Assembly (NCBI RefSeq): GCF_000737595.1
Contig: NZ_CP006271.1
Span: 868,001 to 932,000, forward strand
DNA: 64,000 nucleotides
Direction of reading: 5' to 3'
DNA from: Synechococcus sp. KORDI-52
GTDB lineage: Bacteria; Cyanobacteriota; Cyanobacteriia; PCC-6307; Cyanobiaceae
Part shown: one piece after another, positions 11,423-19,785 of the stretch
Position numbering within the stretch: position 1 is the stretch's first letter
How the letters are laid out: each line of letters starts with the position of its first letter
Position numbers and translations under genes: made by a program
Notes under the pieces: generated by a model
The model's input: the letters and a program-made list of their open reading frames with translations, nothing else
Told to the model about the DNA's origin: nothing
The model's database searches: none

Positions 11423-11611
11423 TCAGGCGTCTTCGGCGTCCCTCAGTTGTTCAACGCACTGGGTGATGCAGTCGCCATCGTCGAGCGAACAAGTGGTGAT
11501 GCACTGGAAATAGGTTTCTACGGCGTCCGAGATGTGCTCATGGGGTGCCGGGCCTTGGGCTGATGAACCGACAAGGGGTTCGCTGTTGCCTGGGCCGGAA
11601 ACCATGCTCAT
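11423..11611 (-). CDS. Small protein with twin CX3C motif
   Basis: A 62-residue protein. Its second half reads AVETYFQCITTCSLDDGDCI then TQCVEQLRDAEDA: two CX3C pairs separated by six residues, on what should be two short helices. The first 25 residues are Gly/Pro/Ser-rich and probably disordered. No membrane segment. Twin-cysteine helical hairpins often carry disulphides or bind metal; the function here is unknown. It is convergent with the protease gene upstream. Confidence 0.65.
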   Translation of the reverse strand: MSMVSGPGNSEPLVGSSAQGPAPHEHISDAVETYFQCITTCSLDDGDCITQCVEQLRDAEDA

Positions 11612-11724
11612 CGGGGCTGCGGGTCAGTTTTGTCAGCCTATGCAGACGAAAACAGCAGGTAAAGAGAAATAAGTCTTCCTGCCTAAGGCTGTGTGAAGTT
11701 TTCGGTGCTGCGCTCTGATGCCAG

Positions 11725-13449
11725 TCAGGCCGCCTTTTTACGGCGGGCGTCCCGTGCCTTCTGCTTCTCCTTGTTCGCCTTCCGCTTGGCCTCCCGTTCT
11801 GCAGCCCGTTCTTTCTCCTTGGTGGCTGCCCTTTCCTCCTCCTTTTTCTCGAGGTAGTAGTTGTAATCACCCCGATACATCACCAGTTCGCCGTCCCGCA
11901 GTTCAACGATCCGGTTGGCGACGCGGGAGATGAAATAGCGGTCGTGGGAGACCAGCAGCGCTGCTCCTTCGTAGACCATCAAGGCGTCCTCGAGCATTTG
12001 CTTGGCCGGGATGTCGAGATGATTGGTGGGCTCATCCAAAACCAGCAGATTGCAGGGAGTGAGCAGCATCAGGGCTAGGGCTAGGCGAGCCTTCTCGCCT
12101 CCGCTCAGCTTCCCGACCTCCTTGAACACCGTGTCGTTGCTGAAGCAGAAACTGCCCAGCAGTGAACGAACCTGGGTCTGGGTCCAGTCGGGAACCGCTT
12201 CGTACATCGTGTCGATCACGGTTTTGGACAGGTCCAGGGCTTCGGCCTGGTTCTGTTCGAAATATCCCGCAATCACGTTGTGCTCCCCAAGCCGAGCACT
12301 GCCTTCATCGGGGGTTTCAACCCCCATCACCAGACGCAGCAGGGTGGACTTGCCTGCACCATTGGGGCCGACAAAGGCGATGCGGTCGCCTCGCTCGACT
12401 TCCAGATCAGCCCCCAGGAACAGGATTTTGTCCCCATAGCTGTGGGTGACGTTGTCGATCAGGGCGACCTGCGCTCCGGATCGCGGGGCAGGTGGAAACT
12501 GAAAACTCGGTCCGGCCACGGATTCAATCGGTGCTTCCACCCGTTCCACCTTGTCCAGTTGCTTCTCGCGGCTTTTGGCCTGGGTGCTGCGGGTGGCACT
12601 GGCGCGGAAGCGATCGATGTACGCCTGTTGGGTGGCGATCTCCTTCTGCTGCCGTTCGAAGGCCGCCTGTGTGGCCTCCTGCTCCAGTTGTTTCTGCTCC
12701 AGGTGGGCGGTGTAGTTGCCGAGGTAGCTGCGGGACACCCCCCGTTCGGTGGAGACGATCTGATTGCAGACCCGGTCCAGGAAGGTGCGGTCGTGGCTGA
12801 TCACCACAAGGGCTGCGCTCTGCTCCAGCAGGTAGTTCTCTAGCCACTGGATGGTCTCGACGTCGAGATGGTTGGTGGGTTCGTCCAGCAGCAGCAGATC
12901 CGGTTCCTGCAACAGGATTTTTCCCAGGGCGATTCGCATCTGCCAGCCCCCGGAATAGTCCTTCACCTGCAGCTCAGCGCTCTCCGGGGTGAAGCCGATC
13001 GTGGGCAGGAGCTTGTCGATCCGGGCATCGAGTTCGTAGCCATGCAGCGCTTCGAAACGGCTTTGCAGCTGTCCCAGTCTTTGGATCAGCTCGTCCAGAT
13101 GATCGGGATCCTCCGCAGCCCGTTCGGAGCCCATCGCTTCTTCCACCTGCTTCTGCTCATTCATCACCTCGGCCGCTTCGCCGAAGGCTTGAAACAGCTC
13201 CTGGCGCACCGTGCGCTCCAGGTCCACGTCGAATTCCTGCTGGAGGTAGGCGATACGGGGCTCCCCTTGCCGGACCACCTGGCCGCTGGTGGGCTCTTCG
13301 TGTCCGGCGATCAGACGCATCTGGGTGGACTTGCCAGCGCCGTTCACCCCCACCAGGCCGATTCTGTCTCCCGGTTTTACCTCCCAGGTCACGGCCCGGA
13401 GCACTTCTCCCGTGGGGTAAATCTTGCTGACGTTTTCGAGTCGCAGCAC
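11725..13449 (-). CDS. ABC-F family ATPase (Uup/EttA-like)
   Basis: A 574-residue soluble protein with two ATP-binding cassettes and no membrane domain. The first cassette has GVNGAGKSTQMRL (about 34-46), a signature VKDYSGGWQMRIALGK and LLLLDEPTNHLD; a charged linker follows; the second has GPNGAGKSTLLRL, KLSGGEKARLALAL and LLVLDEPTNHLD. The tail is Lys/Glu/Arg-rich and likely coiled coil. ABC-F proteins act on the ribosome, for example relieving stalled translation. Start is GTG 13449. Confidence 0.93.
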   Translation of the reverse strand: MLRLENVSKIYPTGEVLRAVTWEVKPGDRIGLVGVNGAGKSTQMRLIAGHEEPTSGQVVRQGEPRIAYLQQEFDVDLERTVRQELFQAFGEAAEVMNEQKQVEEAMGSERAAEDPDHLDELIQRLGQLQSRFEALHGYELDARIDKLLPTIGFTPESAELQVKDYSGGWQMRIALGKILLQEPDLLLLDEPTNHLDVETIQWLENYLLEQSAALVVISHDRTFLDRVCNQIVSTERGVSRSYLGNYTAHLEQKQLEQEATQAAFERQQKEIATQQAYIDRFRASATRSTQAKSREKQLDKVERVEAPIESVAGPSFQFPPAPRSGAQVALIDNVTHSYGDKILFLGADLEVERGDRIAFVGPNGAGKSTLLRLVMGVETPDEGSARLGEHNVIAGYFEQNQAEALDLSKTVIDTMYEAVPDWTQTQVRSLLGSFCFSNDTVFKEVGKLSGGEKARLALALMLLTPCNLLVLDEPTNHLDIPAKQMLEDALMVYEGAALLVSHDRYFISRVANRIVELRDGELVMYRGDYNYYLEKKEEERAATKEKERAAEREAKRKANKEKQKARDARRKKAA

Positions 13450-13519
13450 CGGCGGAAGGCGTGATGCCTCCCATCATCCCTGTCGGCACACTGGTGAGGG
13501 TTCCCGAAGGCTGGTCACC

Positions 13520-13696
13520 ATGCTGAAACTGGAGCAGCTGGCCGCTCTCGTGGTGGCCGCAGGTTTGGCGATTGTGAGTTACCTGCTCTTCTTCAGTTGG
13601 GCCGGAGGTGGCGGCTATGAACGCCGTGAGCGGGCTGCGCCCCAGGCGTTCCTGACGTCCGACGCTTCCGAGTTCAAAGGCCGCCTCTCGCCTTGA
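13520..13696 (+). CDS. 58-residue membrane protein
   Basis: Begins ATG 13520: MLKLEQLAALVVAAGLAIVS, continuing YLLFFSWAGG then a hydrophilic tail rich in Arg and Glu. One membrane helix (about residues 7-28). Not recognised. It is divergent from the ABC-F gene (70 bases apart) and its last 23 bases overlap the convergent Nif11-like gene. Confidence 0.6.
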   Translation: MLKLEQLAALVVAAGLAIVSYLLFFSWAGGGGYERRERAAPQAFLTSDASEFKGRLSP

Positions 13697-13904
13697 CCAG
13701 CCAGCGCTTGCTGTCGTCATCGTCGAGGCTGGCCAGATGCTCGCGCACCTCCTGGGTTGTGACGGGTAGCCCAAGTTGTTCGCCCAGGCTGCAGATGCTG
13801 GCCATGGCGCCGTTGGGATCCTGCAGCGCCTGACGGAACAGCGCCTGGGTCTGCTCCGGATTGCTGCTGATTCGGGCGTACAGCGATGCGGCGTTGGAAG
13901 CCAT
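13674..13904 (-). CDS. Nif11-like leader-type small protein
   Basis: A 76-residue protein whose residues 7-60 follow the Nif11 domain pattern: an amphipathic helix with a D/N-P (SSNPEQTQALFRQAL), a second helix, then GLPVTTQEVREHLA where the family has GF-x-I/V-T-x-E-E-L. Nif11 domains occur as leaders of ribosomal peptide products in marine cyanobacteria and as stand-alone proteins. This one ends in ARGGL, a double glycine with almost nothing after it, so there is no core peptide. No modifying enzyme lies nearby. Confidence 0.65.
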   Translation of the reverse strand: MASNAASLYARISSNPEQTQALFRQALQDPNGAMASICSLGEQLGLPVTTQEVREHLASLDDDDSKRWLVKARGGL

Positions 13905-13951
13905 CGCGATCAGGGCTACTGCTTAAACGCTATTCAGGGCTGAAGGTCTTG

Positions 13952-14251
13952 TCAGGCGGCTTGTTCGATGCCGTCATCGTGTTGCCCCAGAGCCGAGGCG
14001 TCCTTCATGCTGCGGGCATCCATGCAGAGCACCTTGCGCAGTTGGGCGTAGTTGGCGGCCTGGGTGCTTCGCCCTTCCTGGGAGGCGCCGTATTCGGCCC
14101 GTTGCAACACGTGGTGCAGGTGGGTCAGCAGATAAGTGCTGATCACGGCTGACACCAGCACGTCGCTGTTTTCAGCGCTGCGGCGGGGGCGTCGGGACCG
14201 AGCGCGGGATCCGGCTGGGCTGCGACGGGAGCGGGGTGTGGCTTGTGTCAT
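13952..14251 (-). CDS. Hypothetical basic protein
   Basis: A 99-residue protein with a very Arg/Ser-rich first 25 residues and a helical rest (ENSDVLVSAVISTYLLTHLH, then HVLQRAEYGASQEGRS). No family recognised. A GGAG lies 8 bases before the ATG on the coding strand. It is divergent from the ribbon-helix-helix gene, and the basic tail plus that neighbour could mean a nucleic-acid role, which is only a guess. Confidence 0.6.
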   Translation of the reverse strand: MTQATPRSRRSPAGSRARSRRPRRSAENSDVLVSAVISTYLLTHLHHVLQRAEYGASQEGRSTQAANYAQLRKVLCMDARSMKDASALGQHDDGIEQAA

Positions 14252-14356
14252 GGGGTACTCCGAGGAGGACCAATGCCCCCACCATAGTCATGGATACTAC
14301 CCTTGACCATCTCTGTACACTTTTTAGTAGCAGAGCCTCTCCCAGGGGATCCGGTC

Positions 14357-14650
14357 GTGCCCACCCGTCAGACCTCATCCAGCGGGAAGCCCAAGTCCCC
14401 GAGAATTCAGGTGGTGTTGCCTGAGGATCTCTGCGCACGTCTCACGGCGATGGCGGAGCTGGAATCCCGCACGGTGAGCAACATGGCGCGGGTGCTGATC
14501 CAGCAAGGCGTGCAACGCCATGAGCAGGAGTTGGAGGCGTCCACTCCGGCCTCGACTCGCGAGGAGCGCCTGCGCTCTGCCTTGGAATCACAGCAGCCAC
14601 GCCGTCTGCGCGGTGCCCCCCGGCGCTTGCGCTTGCACAGGCCCGGTTAG
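14357..14650 (+). CDS. Ribbon-helix-helix (CopG-like) domain protein
   Basis: About 97 residues from GTG 14357. After a basic tail, PRIQVVLPEDLCARLTAMAE then LESRTVSNMARVLIQQGV (about residues 16-53) fits the strand-helix-helix fold of CopG/Arc DNA-binding proteins. The C-terminus is again Arg-rich. No toxin gene is adjacent, so a simple regulator is more likely than an antitoxin. An upstream TTGACC (14303) with TAGTAG 16 bases later is a weak promoter. The stop overlaps the convergent anmK stop. Confidence 0.7.
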   Translation: MPTRQTSSSGKPKSPRIQVVLPEDLCARLTAMAELESRTVSNMARVLIQQGVQRHEQELEASTPASTREERLRSALESQQPRRLRGAPRRLRLHRPG

Positions 14651-15786
14651 GCCGGATTCACCCGCACGCCAAGCACGCTTTCACGGCAAGCCCCGGTGAC
14701 GGAGGGCGCATTGCCGGGATGCTCCCTCTTGTGCCACCAGGCCAGCAAGGCGAAGACCAGGGCTTCTCGGGCCTCACTCGGTACCCCCAGGCTGCTGCTC
14801 TCGTCCAGGTGTACACCTCGGCAGCGCCGGCGTAGCTCATCGATCAACACCGGGTTCTGGCTGCCACCTCCAGCGATGATCAGTTCGATCGGTGCGATTC
14901 CGCATCTCTGGCGCAGCTGCATCAGATCCTGGGCAACCACAGCCGCGGAAAAGGCCGTCAGGGTCGCGATGGCATCGGCCGCTGAGGCTCCACCGAGCTG
15001 ATGCAGGCGCCGGTTGAGGTTGTCCTGTCCGAAACACTCCCGTCCGGTGGACTTTGGGGGTGCCAACTGGAAGTACTCCTCCTGGAGCCAGCGCTGGATC
15101 CAGCCCTCATCCGCACGGCCCTGCGCTGCCATCGCTCCACCCTTGTCGAAGAGTTGGGCTCCATTGGTGAAGTGGCGCATGCCCAGGTCGATCAGGCTGT
15201 TGGCCGGTCCGCAGTCCCATCCCAAGACCGTGGCATGGCGGTCGCTTCCACTGCAGGGTGGGATCAGGGTGAGGTTGGCAATGCCGCCCAGGTTCAACAG
15301 TGCCCGCCAGCCCTGTGTGCTTCCCAGCAGCGCCGCATCGGCCCGAGGCACGAGCGGTGCTCCCTGCCCACCAAGCGCCAGATCAGCAGCGCGGAAGTCA
15401 TGAACCACCGGCCTCTGCAGCCGATGGGCCAGCAGTGGGGCCTGCAGCATCTGCCAGCTGGCCCCCCGTGCCCCCTGGGCCGGGGGGCGGTGCCAGATGG
15501 TCTGCCCATGGCAGCCGATCAACTCAGCTTTCCCATCAGGGTCACAGGCCCATGCTGCTTCTGCTTGCTCCTCCGTGATCGCTTCCGCCAGCTCCAGCCA
15601 GAGGGCTGCCGGCATGGGTGCGCCCTGGCCGGCAGCCACCACCTGCTGCTGCAGTTCGGGCGGATAGGGGTGATGGTGATGGCGAAGCAAGGACCACTGC
15701 GGCCGCTGGGCGGCCCCGTCGAAGTGCGCCAGCACGGCATCGACACCGTCTGCACTCGTTCCGCTCATGAGCCCGAGGCAGTGCAT
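14647..15786 (-). CDS. anmK: 1,6-anhydro-N-acetylmuramic acid kinase
   Basis: A 379-residue enzyme that opens and phosphorylates 1,6-anhydro-MurNAc to MurNAc-6-phosphate, recycling cell-wall sugar. Visible motifs: LGLMSGTSADGVDAVLAHFD at the N-terminus (phosphate loop), IGCHGQTIWHRP, VVHDFRAADLALGGQGAPLVP, NLGGIANLTLI, GWDCGPANSLID, and IAGGGSQNPVLIDELRRR. Length is normal. It starts 4 bases after the ktrA stop and closes a six-gene minus-strand run. Confidence 0.95.
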   Translation of the reverse strand: MHCLGLMSGTSADGVDAVLAHFDGAAQRPQWSLLRHHHHPYPPELQQQVVAAGQGAPMPAALWLELAEAITEEQAEAAWACDPDGKAELIGCHGQTIWHRPPAQGARGASWQMLQAPLLAHRLQRPVVHDFRAADLALGGQGAPLVPRADAALLGSTQGWRALLNLGGIANLTLIPPCSGSDRHATVLGWDCGPANSLIDLGMRHFTNGAQLFDKGGAMAAQGRADEGWIQRWLQEEYFQLAPPKSTGRECFGQDNLNRRLHQLGGASAADAIATLTAFSAAVVAQDLMQLRQRCGIAPIELIIAGGGSQNPVLIDELRRRCRGVHLDESSSLGVPSEAREALVFALLAWWHKREHPGNAPSVTGACRESVLGVRVNPA

Positions 15787-15790
15787 CAGC

Positions 15791-16498
15791 TCAGGTCTTC
15801 GGCAACCGTTGCAGGTCGTCCACCAGTCCCATCACCACCAGCAGGTGCCCCTCCTCCAGCACGTGGGATGCCGGTGGGTTCACCATCAGGCTGCTTTGAG
15901 GGCCTGCCGCCAGCACATTGACCCTGAAGTTCTTGCGCAGATTCAGATCCCGGAGCGACCGCCCCACAAACGGTTCAGGAACCTTGATCTCCTCGATGCA
16001 GTGCTGTTCATCCAGGGCCAGCCGCTCCATCAGGTTGGGGCGCACCAGTTCAAGGCCCAGGCGCTCACCCTGCATCCGCGAGGGAAAGATCACCCGGTCG
16101 GCTCCCACCCGCATCAGCATTTTTTCGTGGAGGTCGCTCGTCGCCCGTGCGATCACCTGGCGTACGCGGCTCCCCTCACTGTCTTTGGCGATCAAGGTCG
16201 CGGTGATGCTGGCCTCAATCGGTTCACTGATCGCTACCACGACGGTGCCCATCTCGAGCACGCCGGCCTCGCGCAGAGCCTCTTCGTCGGTGCAGTCCAC
16301 GACGCGGGCCTCCACGCTGGGCTCCACTTGACGCAGTTCCTCCACCGCTCGCTTCGAGCGGTCCACAGCCAGAACATCTGCTCCGTTCTGGAGCAGTTCC
16401 CGGCAAACGGCAATGCCGAAACGGCCCACGCCGATGATCGCGAAGCCCAGTCGATCGCTGCCCTGCTGGGCTGGGCTCCACTGCCACCATTCCTTCAT
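15791..16498 (-). CDS. ktrA: Potassium uptake regulator, RCK/TrkA-type
   Basis: A 235-residue cytosolic gating protein of Ktr/Trk potassium transporters. The RCK_N domain has the nucleotide-binding IIGVGRFGIAVCRELLQNGADVLAVD (about residues 20-45), and an RCK_C domain follows at about 145-230. It binds nucleotides and opens or closes the membrane subunit encoded just upstream. Spacing to ktrB is 24 bases. Function in cyanobacteria is osmotic and sodium-stress potassium uptake. Confidence 0.92.
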   Translation of the reverse strand: MKEWWQWSPAQQGSDRLGFAIIGVGRFGIAVCRELLQNGADVLAVDRSKRAVEELRQVEPSVEARVVDCTDEEALREAGVLEMGTVVVAISEPIEASITATLIAKDSEGSRVRQVIARATSDLHEKMLMRVGADRVIFPSRMQGERLGLELVRPNLMERLALDEQHCIEEIKVPEPFVGRSLRDLNLRKNFRVNVLAAGPQSSLMVNPPASHVLEEGHLLVVMGLVDDLQRLPKT

Positions 16499-16522
16499 GG
16501 TTCGATCCTCGGCTGATCGCCT

Positions 16523-17938
16523 TCAGACATACAGATCCTCGTCGGGATAACCGATTCGATTCTGGCGATTCAGGTGGATTTGTTCCTGGGTCATCGCTTC
16601 CCAGATCGCACTCAGCAGCAGCAGGATTCCCAGCCGTCCCACAAACATCCCCACCATCAGCACAGCTTGGCCGAAACGGGGAAGTTCAACAGTGACTCCG
16701 AGGTCCAAACCCACTGTGGCAAAGGCGGAGATGCAGGTGAACAGCATTTCCATGAAGGTGAAGGAATCCTTCCCGTTCAAATTGCTGGCGATGCTGATCA
16801 GCATCGCCATGGCCATTACGAACAGCAAGGAGCCCATCGTGATTCCGACGGCCCGGAGCACCACCTTGTCGCTGATGGTTCTGTTGCGGATCACCACCAC
16901 CTCCCGTCCCCGCAGGGTCGTGCGGGTGGCCGCCATCAAGGCAGCCACGGTGGTGGTCTTGATCCCACCTCCGGTGCCGCCGGGGCTGGCCCCGATGAAC
17001 ATCAGCACCATCAGCAACAGCAGGCTGGATTCGGTGACGGTCTCCAGCGACAGCGGAACAGTGCTGAAGCCCGCCGTTCGCGCCGTGACGGATTCGAACA
17101 GGGCCGTCAGCCAACGTTCAGACCAGGGCATGCCTGCGAAGATGGCGCCCTGGTTCAACCATTCGGTAAGGGCCAGTCCCACCCCCCCGACGCCGATCAG
17201 CAGCACGGTGGTGCGGAGCACCAGCCGGGAGTGCAGGCTCAGGCGACGACGTCCGCGCCGTCGTCTGAGCAGCTGCGTGCTCAGATCGCTGGTCACCCGC
17301 CATCCCAGGCCGCCGGTCACGATCAGCAGCATCACCACGGCATTCACAACACCGTTGCTGCGGTAGCCCTCGAGGCTGTCACTCCACAGCCCGAACCCCG
17401 CGTTGTTGTACGCCGAGATGCTGTGGAACAAAGCGGCCCAAAGGCGTTCGCCGGGGTTGGGAATGTCATCGAAGCCGAATTGGTACAGGATGACGGCACC
17501 CACCAGGATCACCAGGGTCGCTGTCAGGGCAATGCCGCGAAAGGTGCGCCCCACGCCTCCCACGCCGAATTCATCGAGGGTCTGGCCCCGGTCCAGGCGG
17601 CGCCGCAGGGCTGTTCCCTGCACCACAAATCCCTGTAGAAACGTGGTGATCGCCATCAGGCCAAGGCCCCCCGCCAGAATCATCAGGGCCAGCACCACCT
17701 GGCCCAAGGTGGTGAGGTCGGTGCCGATATCGATGATCGACAGCCCCGTCACGGTGATGGCGGACGTGGCGGTGAACAGCGCTTCCCAAATCCCAACGCT
17801 GCTCGAGGAGCACAGCGGAGTGGTCAGCAGCAGCGTGCCGATCAGCACCACTAGCAAACCAGTCACCACCGTGAACTGGGGAACTGTGAGCCGACGATGC
17901 CAGCCCTGGCTGCGTTCGATGGCCCTTCCGATTGGCAC
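16523..17938 (-). CDS. ktrB: Ktr/Trk-type potassium transporter membrane subunit
   Basis: A 471-residue membrane protein of the Trk/Ktr/HKT family with four M1-P-M2 repeats. The filter-region glycines are seen as SAITVTGLSI, SAYNNAGFGLW, TARTAGFSTV and SAFATVGLDLG. Multiple hydrophobic helices run throughout. It conducts K+ driven with Na+ and pairs with KtrA, encoded 24 bases downstream. A third subunit (KtrE-like) is not in the window. It follows the DASS transporter gene by 29 bases. Confidence 0.92.
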   Translation of the reverse strand: MPIGRAIERSQGWHRRLTVPQFTVVTGLLVVLIGTLLLTTPLCSSSSVGIWEALFTATSAITVTGLSIIDIGTDLTTLGQVVLALMILAGGLGLMAITTFLQGFVVQGTALRRRLDRGQTLDEFGVGGVGRTFRGIALTATLVILVGAVILYQFGFDDIPNPGERLWAALFHSISAYNNAGFGLWSDSLEGYRSNGVVNAVVMLLIVTGGLGWRVTSDLSTQLLRRRRGRRRLSLHSRLVLRTTVLLIGVGGVGLALTEWLNQGAIFAGMPWSERWLTALFESVTARTAGFSTVPLSLETVTESSLLLLMVLMFIGASPGGTGGGIKTTTVAALMAATRTTLRGREVVVIRNRTISDKVVLRAVGITMGSLLFVMAMAMLISIASNLNGKDSFTFMEMLFTCISAFATVGLDLGVTVELPRFGQAVLMVGMFVGRLGILLLLSAIWEAMTQEQIHLNRQNRIGYPDEDLYV

Positions 17939-17967
17939 AGGCGTGTGCGGGATCTGACCAGTGTTGT

Positions 17968-19785
17968 TCAGGATCCGCCGTAATGCCAGAGGATCAAGGC
18001 CGGCACAAGGATGGTCATGATCAACGTCAGGCCAAGCCCGTAGCGGGTGACATCCAGAAAGCGATAACGGCCCGGGCCGAACACCATCAGATTGGTTTGA
18101 TACCCAACTGGGGTGAGAAACGACTGACTGGCGCCGAACAGCACCGTGATCAGCAAGGCGGTGGGAGAAAGCTGCAGTGCGGGAGCCAGTTGCACCGCTA
18201 CAGGGGCCAACAGAGCCACCGAGGCGGCATTGCTCATCACCTGGGTGAACAGCGTGGTGCCGATAAAGACCACCATCAAGGCGGCATAGCTCGGCCAGCC
18301 CGCCAGCCCCCGCTGGAGCATAAGGGCGAGGGCATCGGCCAGGCCTGTGCTCTGCATGGCAACACTGAAACTGGTCAGGGACCCCAGCAGCAGGATCACG
18401 TCCAGCCGGATGGACCGCTGCAGTTCGCCGAGACGAAGACAGCCTGTGGCCACCACGCTCACCATGGCCAACAGCACAGCTGCCACCAGAGGGATGGGGG
18501 TCAGGCTCGGCAGAAGCAGCATCGCCAGGGCGATGCTGACGGCCACGGGCTTGCGCCGCACGGTGGGCAGGTCGTCCTCCAGGCGATCCAGAACCAGGAG
18601 GTCATTGCTGGCCTGCAGACCGCGGATGGAGTCAGTCGGAGCCTGCAGCAGCAGCACATCGCCTTCCCGCAGGATCACCTGGCCGAGGCGTTCCTGGACG
18701 GTTTCCTGGCCGCGGCGCAGGGCGAGCACTGTGGCGTTGTGACGTTGCCGGAACCGCAATTCCCGCAGGCTGGCGCCGGCCAGGGTGGAGCCAGCCGGCA
18801 ACAACACTTCCACGGTCTTCTGACCGCTGGCCTCTTCGCTGTTCAGGCTGAACCCGGCGTTTTGGCCCTGGGTTGTGAGCTGAATCGTGTGGTCCTGCTG
18901 GAGACGCAGCAGATCCGGGCGGGTGACCCGCAGCAGCAGATGGTCGCCGGCTTCAAGACGACGGTCCGCCAGGGGTGGCAGCAGTCGCTCTCCACCGCGT
19001 TGCAGTTCCAGCACGTCAACGTCGAAACGACGTTGCAGTCGACTGTTCAGCAGTGAGCGGCCCACCAGCTCTGAGTCGGGAGGGATGCGCACTTCCGTGC
19101 AGTAGCTGCTGGTCGTGGTGGCGTTGCCCAGGTCATCCGAACTGGCACCACGGTCCGGCAGCAGCACCCTGGGAGCCATCACCAGGTAGAGGGCCCCGGC
19201 GAGCCAGACCGGCAGGCTGACCAGGGTGAAGCTGAACAGATCGAGGGAGCCGTAGCCCAGTTGCTCGCTGATGTCGCTCACCAGCAGGTTCACGGAGCTG
19301 CCGAGCAGCGTCAGGGTGCCCCCCAGAACCGTTGAAAACGACAACGGCAACAGCACCCGGGATGGAGAGATGCCACGCCGTTGGCACCAGCCCTCCACCA
19401 CGGGCAGCAGCGACGCCACCACGGGCGTGTTGGGCACAACCCCCGACACCGGGGCGATCACGAAGGCCATCAGGGCGATCAGACGACGCGGGGAACGGAT
19501 CCGCTCCGAGGCGATCAGGGCCCGCAGTCGATCAAGGGCGCCGCTTTTGAACAGTGCAGCGGAGACAGGAAACAGGCCCAGCAGGGTGATCAGGGCAGGA
19601 CTGCCGAACCCCGCCAGGGCCTCCTGGGGCTGGAGCACCCCCGTGGCGATTAACAGACCCAGGCTCAGCAATCCGGTGAGCTCAGGTGCAATCACGCCGG
19701 TGATGAACAGCACCACCGCCAGCCCCAAAACGGCCAGGGTGATCAACGCTTGAGGGGTCTGAAGAGCGCTGCTCAGCTCGGCCAT
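17968..19785 (-). CDS. DASS/SLC13-family transporter with two TrkA-C domains
   Basis: A 605-residue protein with an N-terminal set of membrane helices, a cytosolic middle holding two RCK_C/TrkA-C domains (about residues 215-390, including IPPDSELVGRSLLNSRLQRR and LPAGSTLAGASLRELRFRQR), then more helices. This layout is that of the SAC1/SLT type of sodium-coupled sulfate or other anion transporter; the substrate cannot be read from sequence. Its start overlaps the hflX stop by 13 bases and ktrB follows, giving an ion-transport operon. Confidence 0.88.
   Translation of the reverse strand: MAELSSALQTPQALITLAVLGLAVVLFITGVIAPELTGLLSLGLLIATGVLQPQEALAGFGSPALITLLGLFPVSAALFKSGALDRLRALIASERIRSPRRLIALMAFVIAPVSGVVPNTPVVASLLPVVEGWCQRRGISPSRVLLPLSFSTVLGGTLTLLGSSVNLLVSDISEQLGYGSLDLFSFTLVSLPVWLAGALYLVMAPRVLLPDRGASSDDLGNATTTSSYCTEVRIPPDSELVGRSLLNSRLQRRFDVDVLELQRGGERLLPPLADRRLEAGDHLLLRVTRPDLLRLQQDHTIQLTTQGQNAGFSLNSEEASGQKTVEVLLPAGSTLAGASLRELRFRQRHNATVLALRRGQETVQERLGQVILREGDVLLLQAPTDSIRGLQASNDLLVLDRLEDDLPTVRRKPVAVSIALAMLLLPSLTPIPLVAAVLLAMVSVVATGCLRLGELQRSIRLDVILLLGSLTSFSVAMQSTGLADALALMLQRGLAGWPSYAALMVVFIGTTLFTQVMSNAASVALLAPVAVQLAPALQLSPTALLITVLFGASQSFLTPVGYQTNLMVFGPGRYRFLDVTRYGLGLTLIMTILVPALILWHYGGS

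Noticed and set aside
15001-19056. Long plus-strand frames (for example 15001-15921, 16574-17638, 17932-19056)
   Set aside because: They are antisense to anmK, ktrA, ktrB and the DASS transporter, have His/Gln/Gly-rich translations and no recognisable domains.
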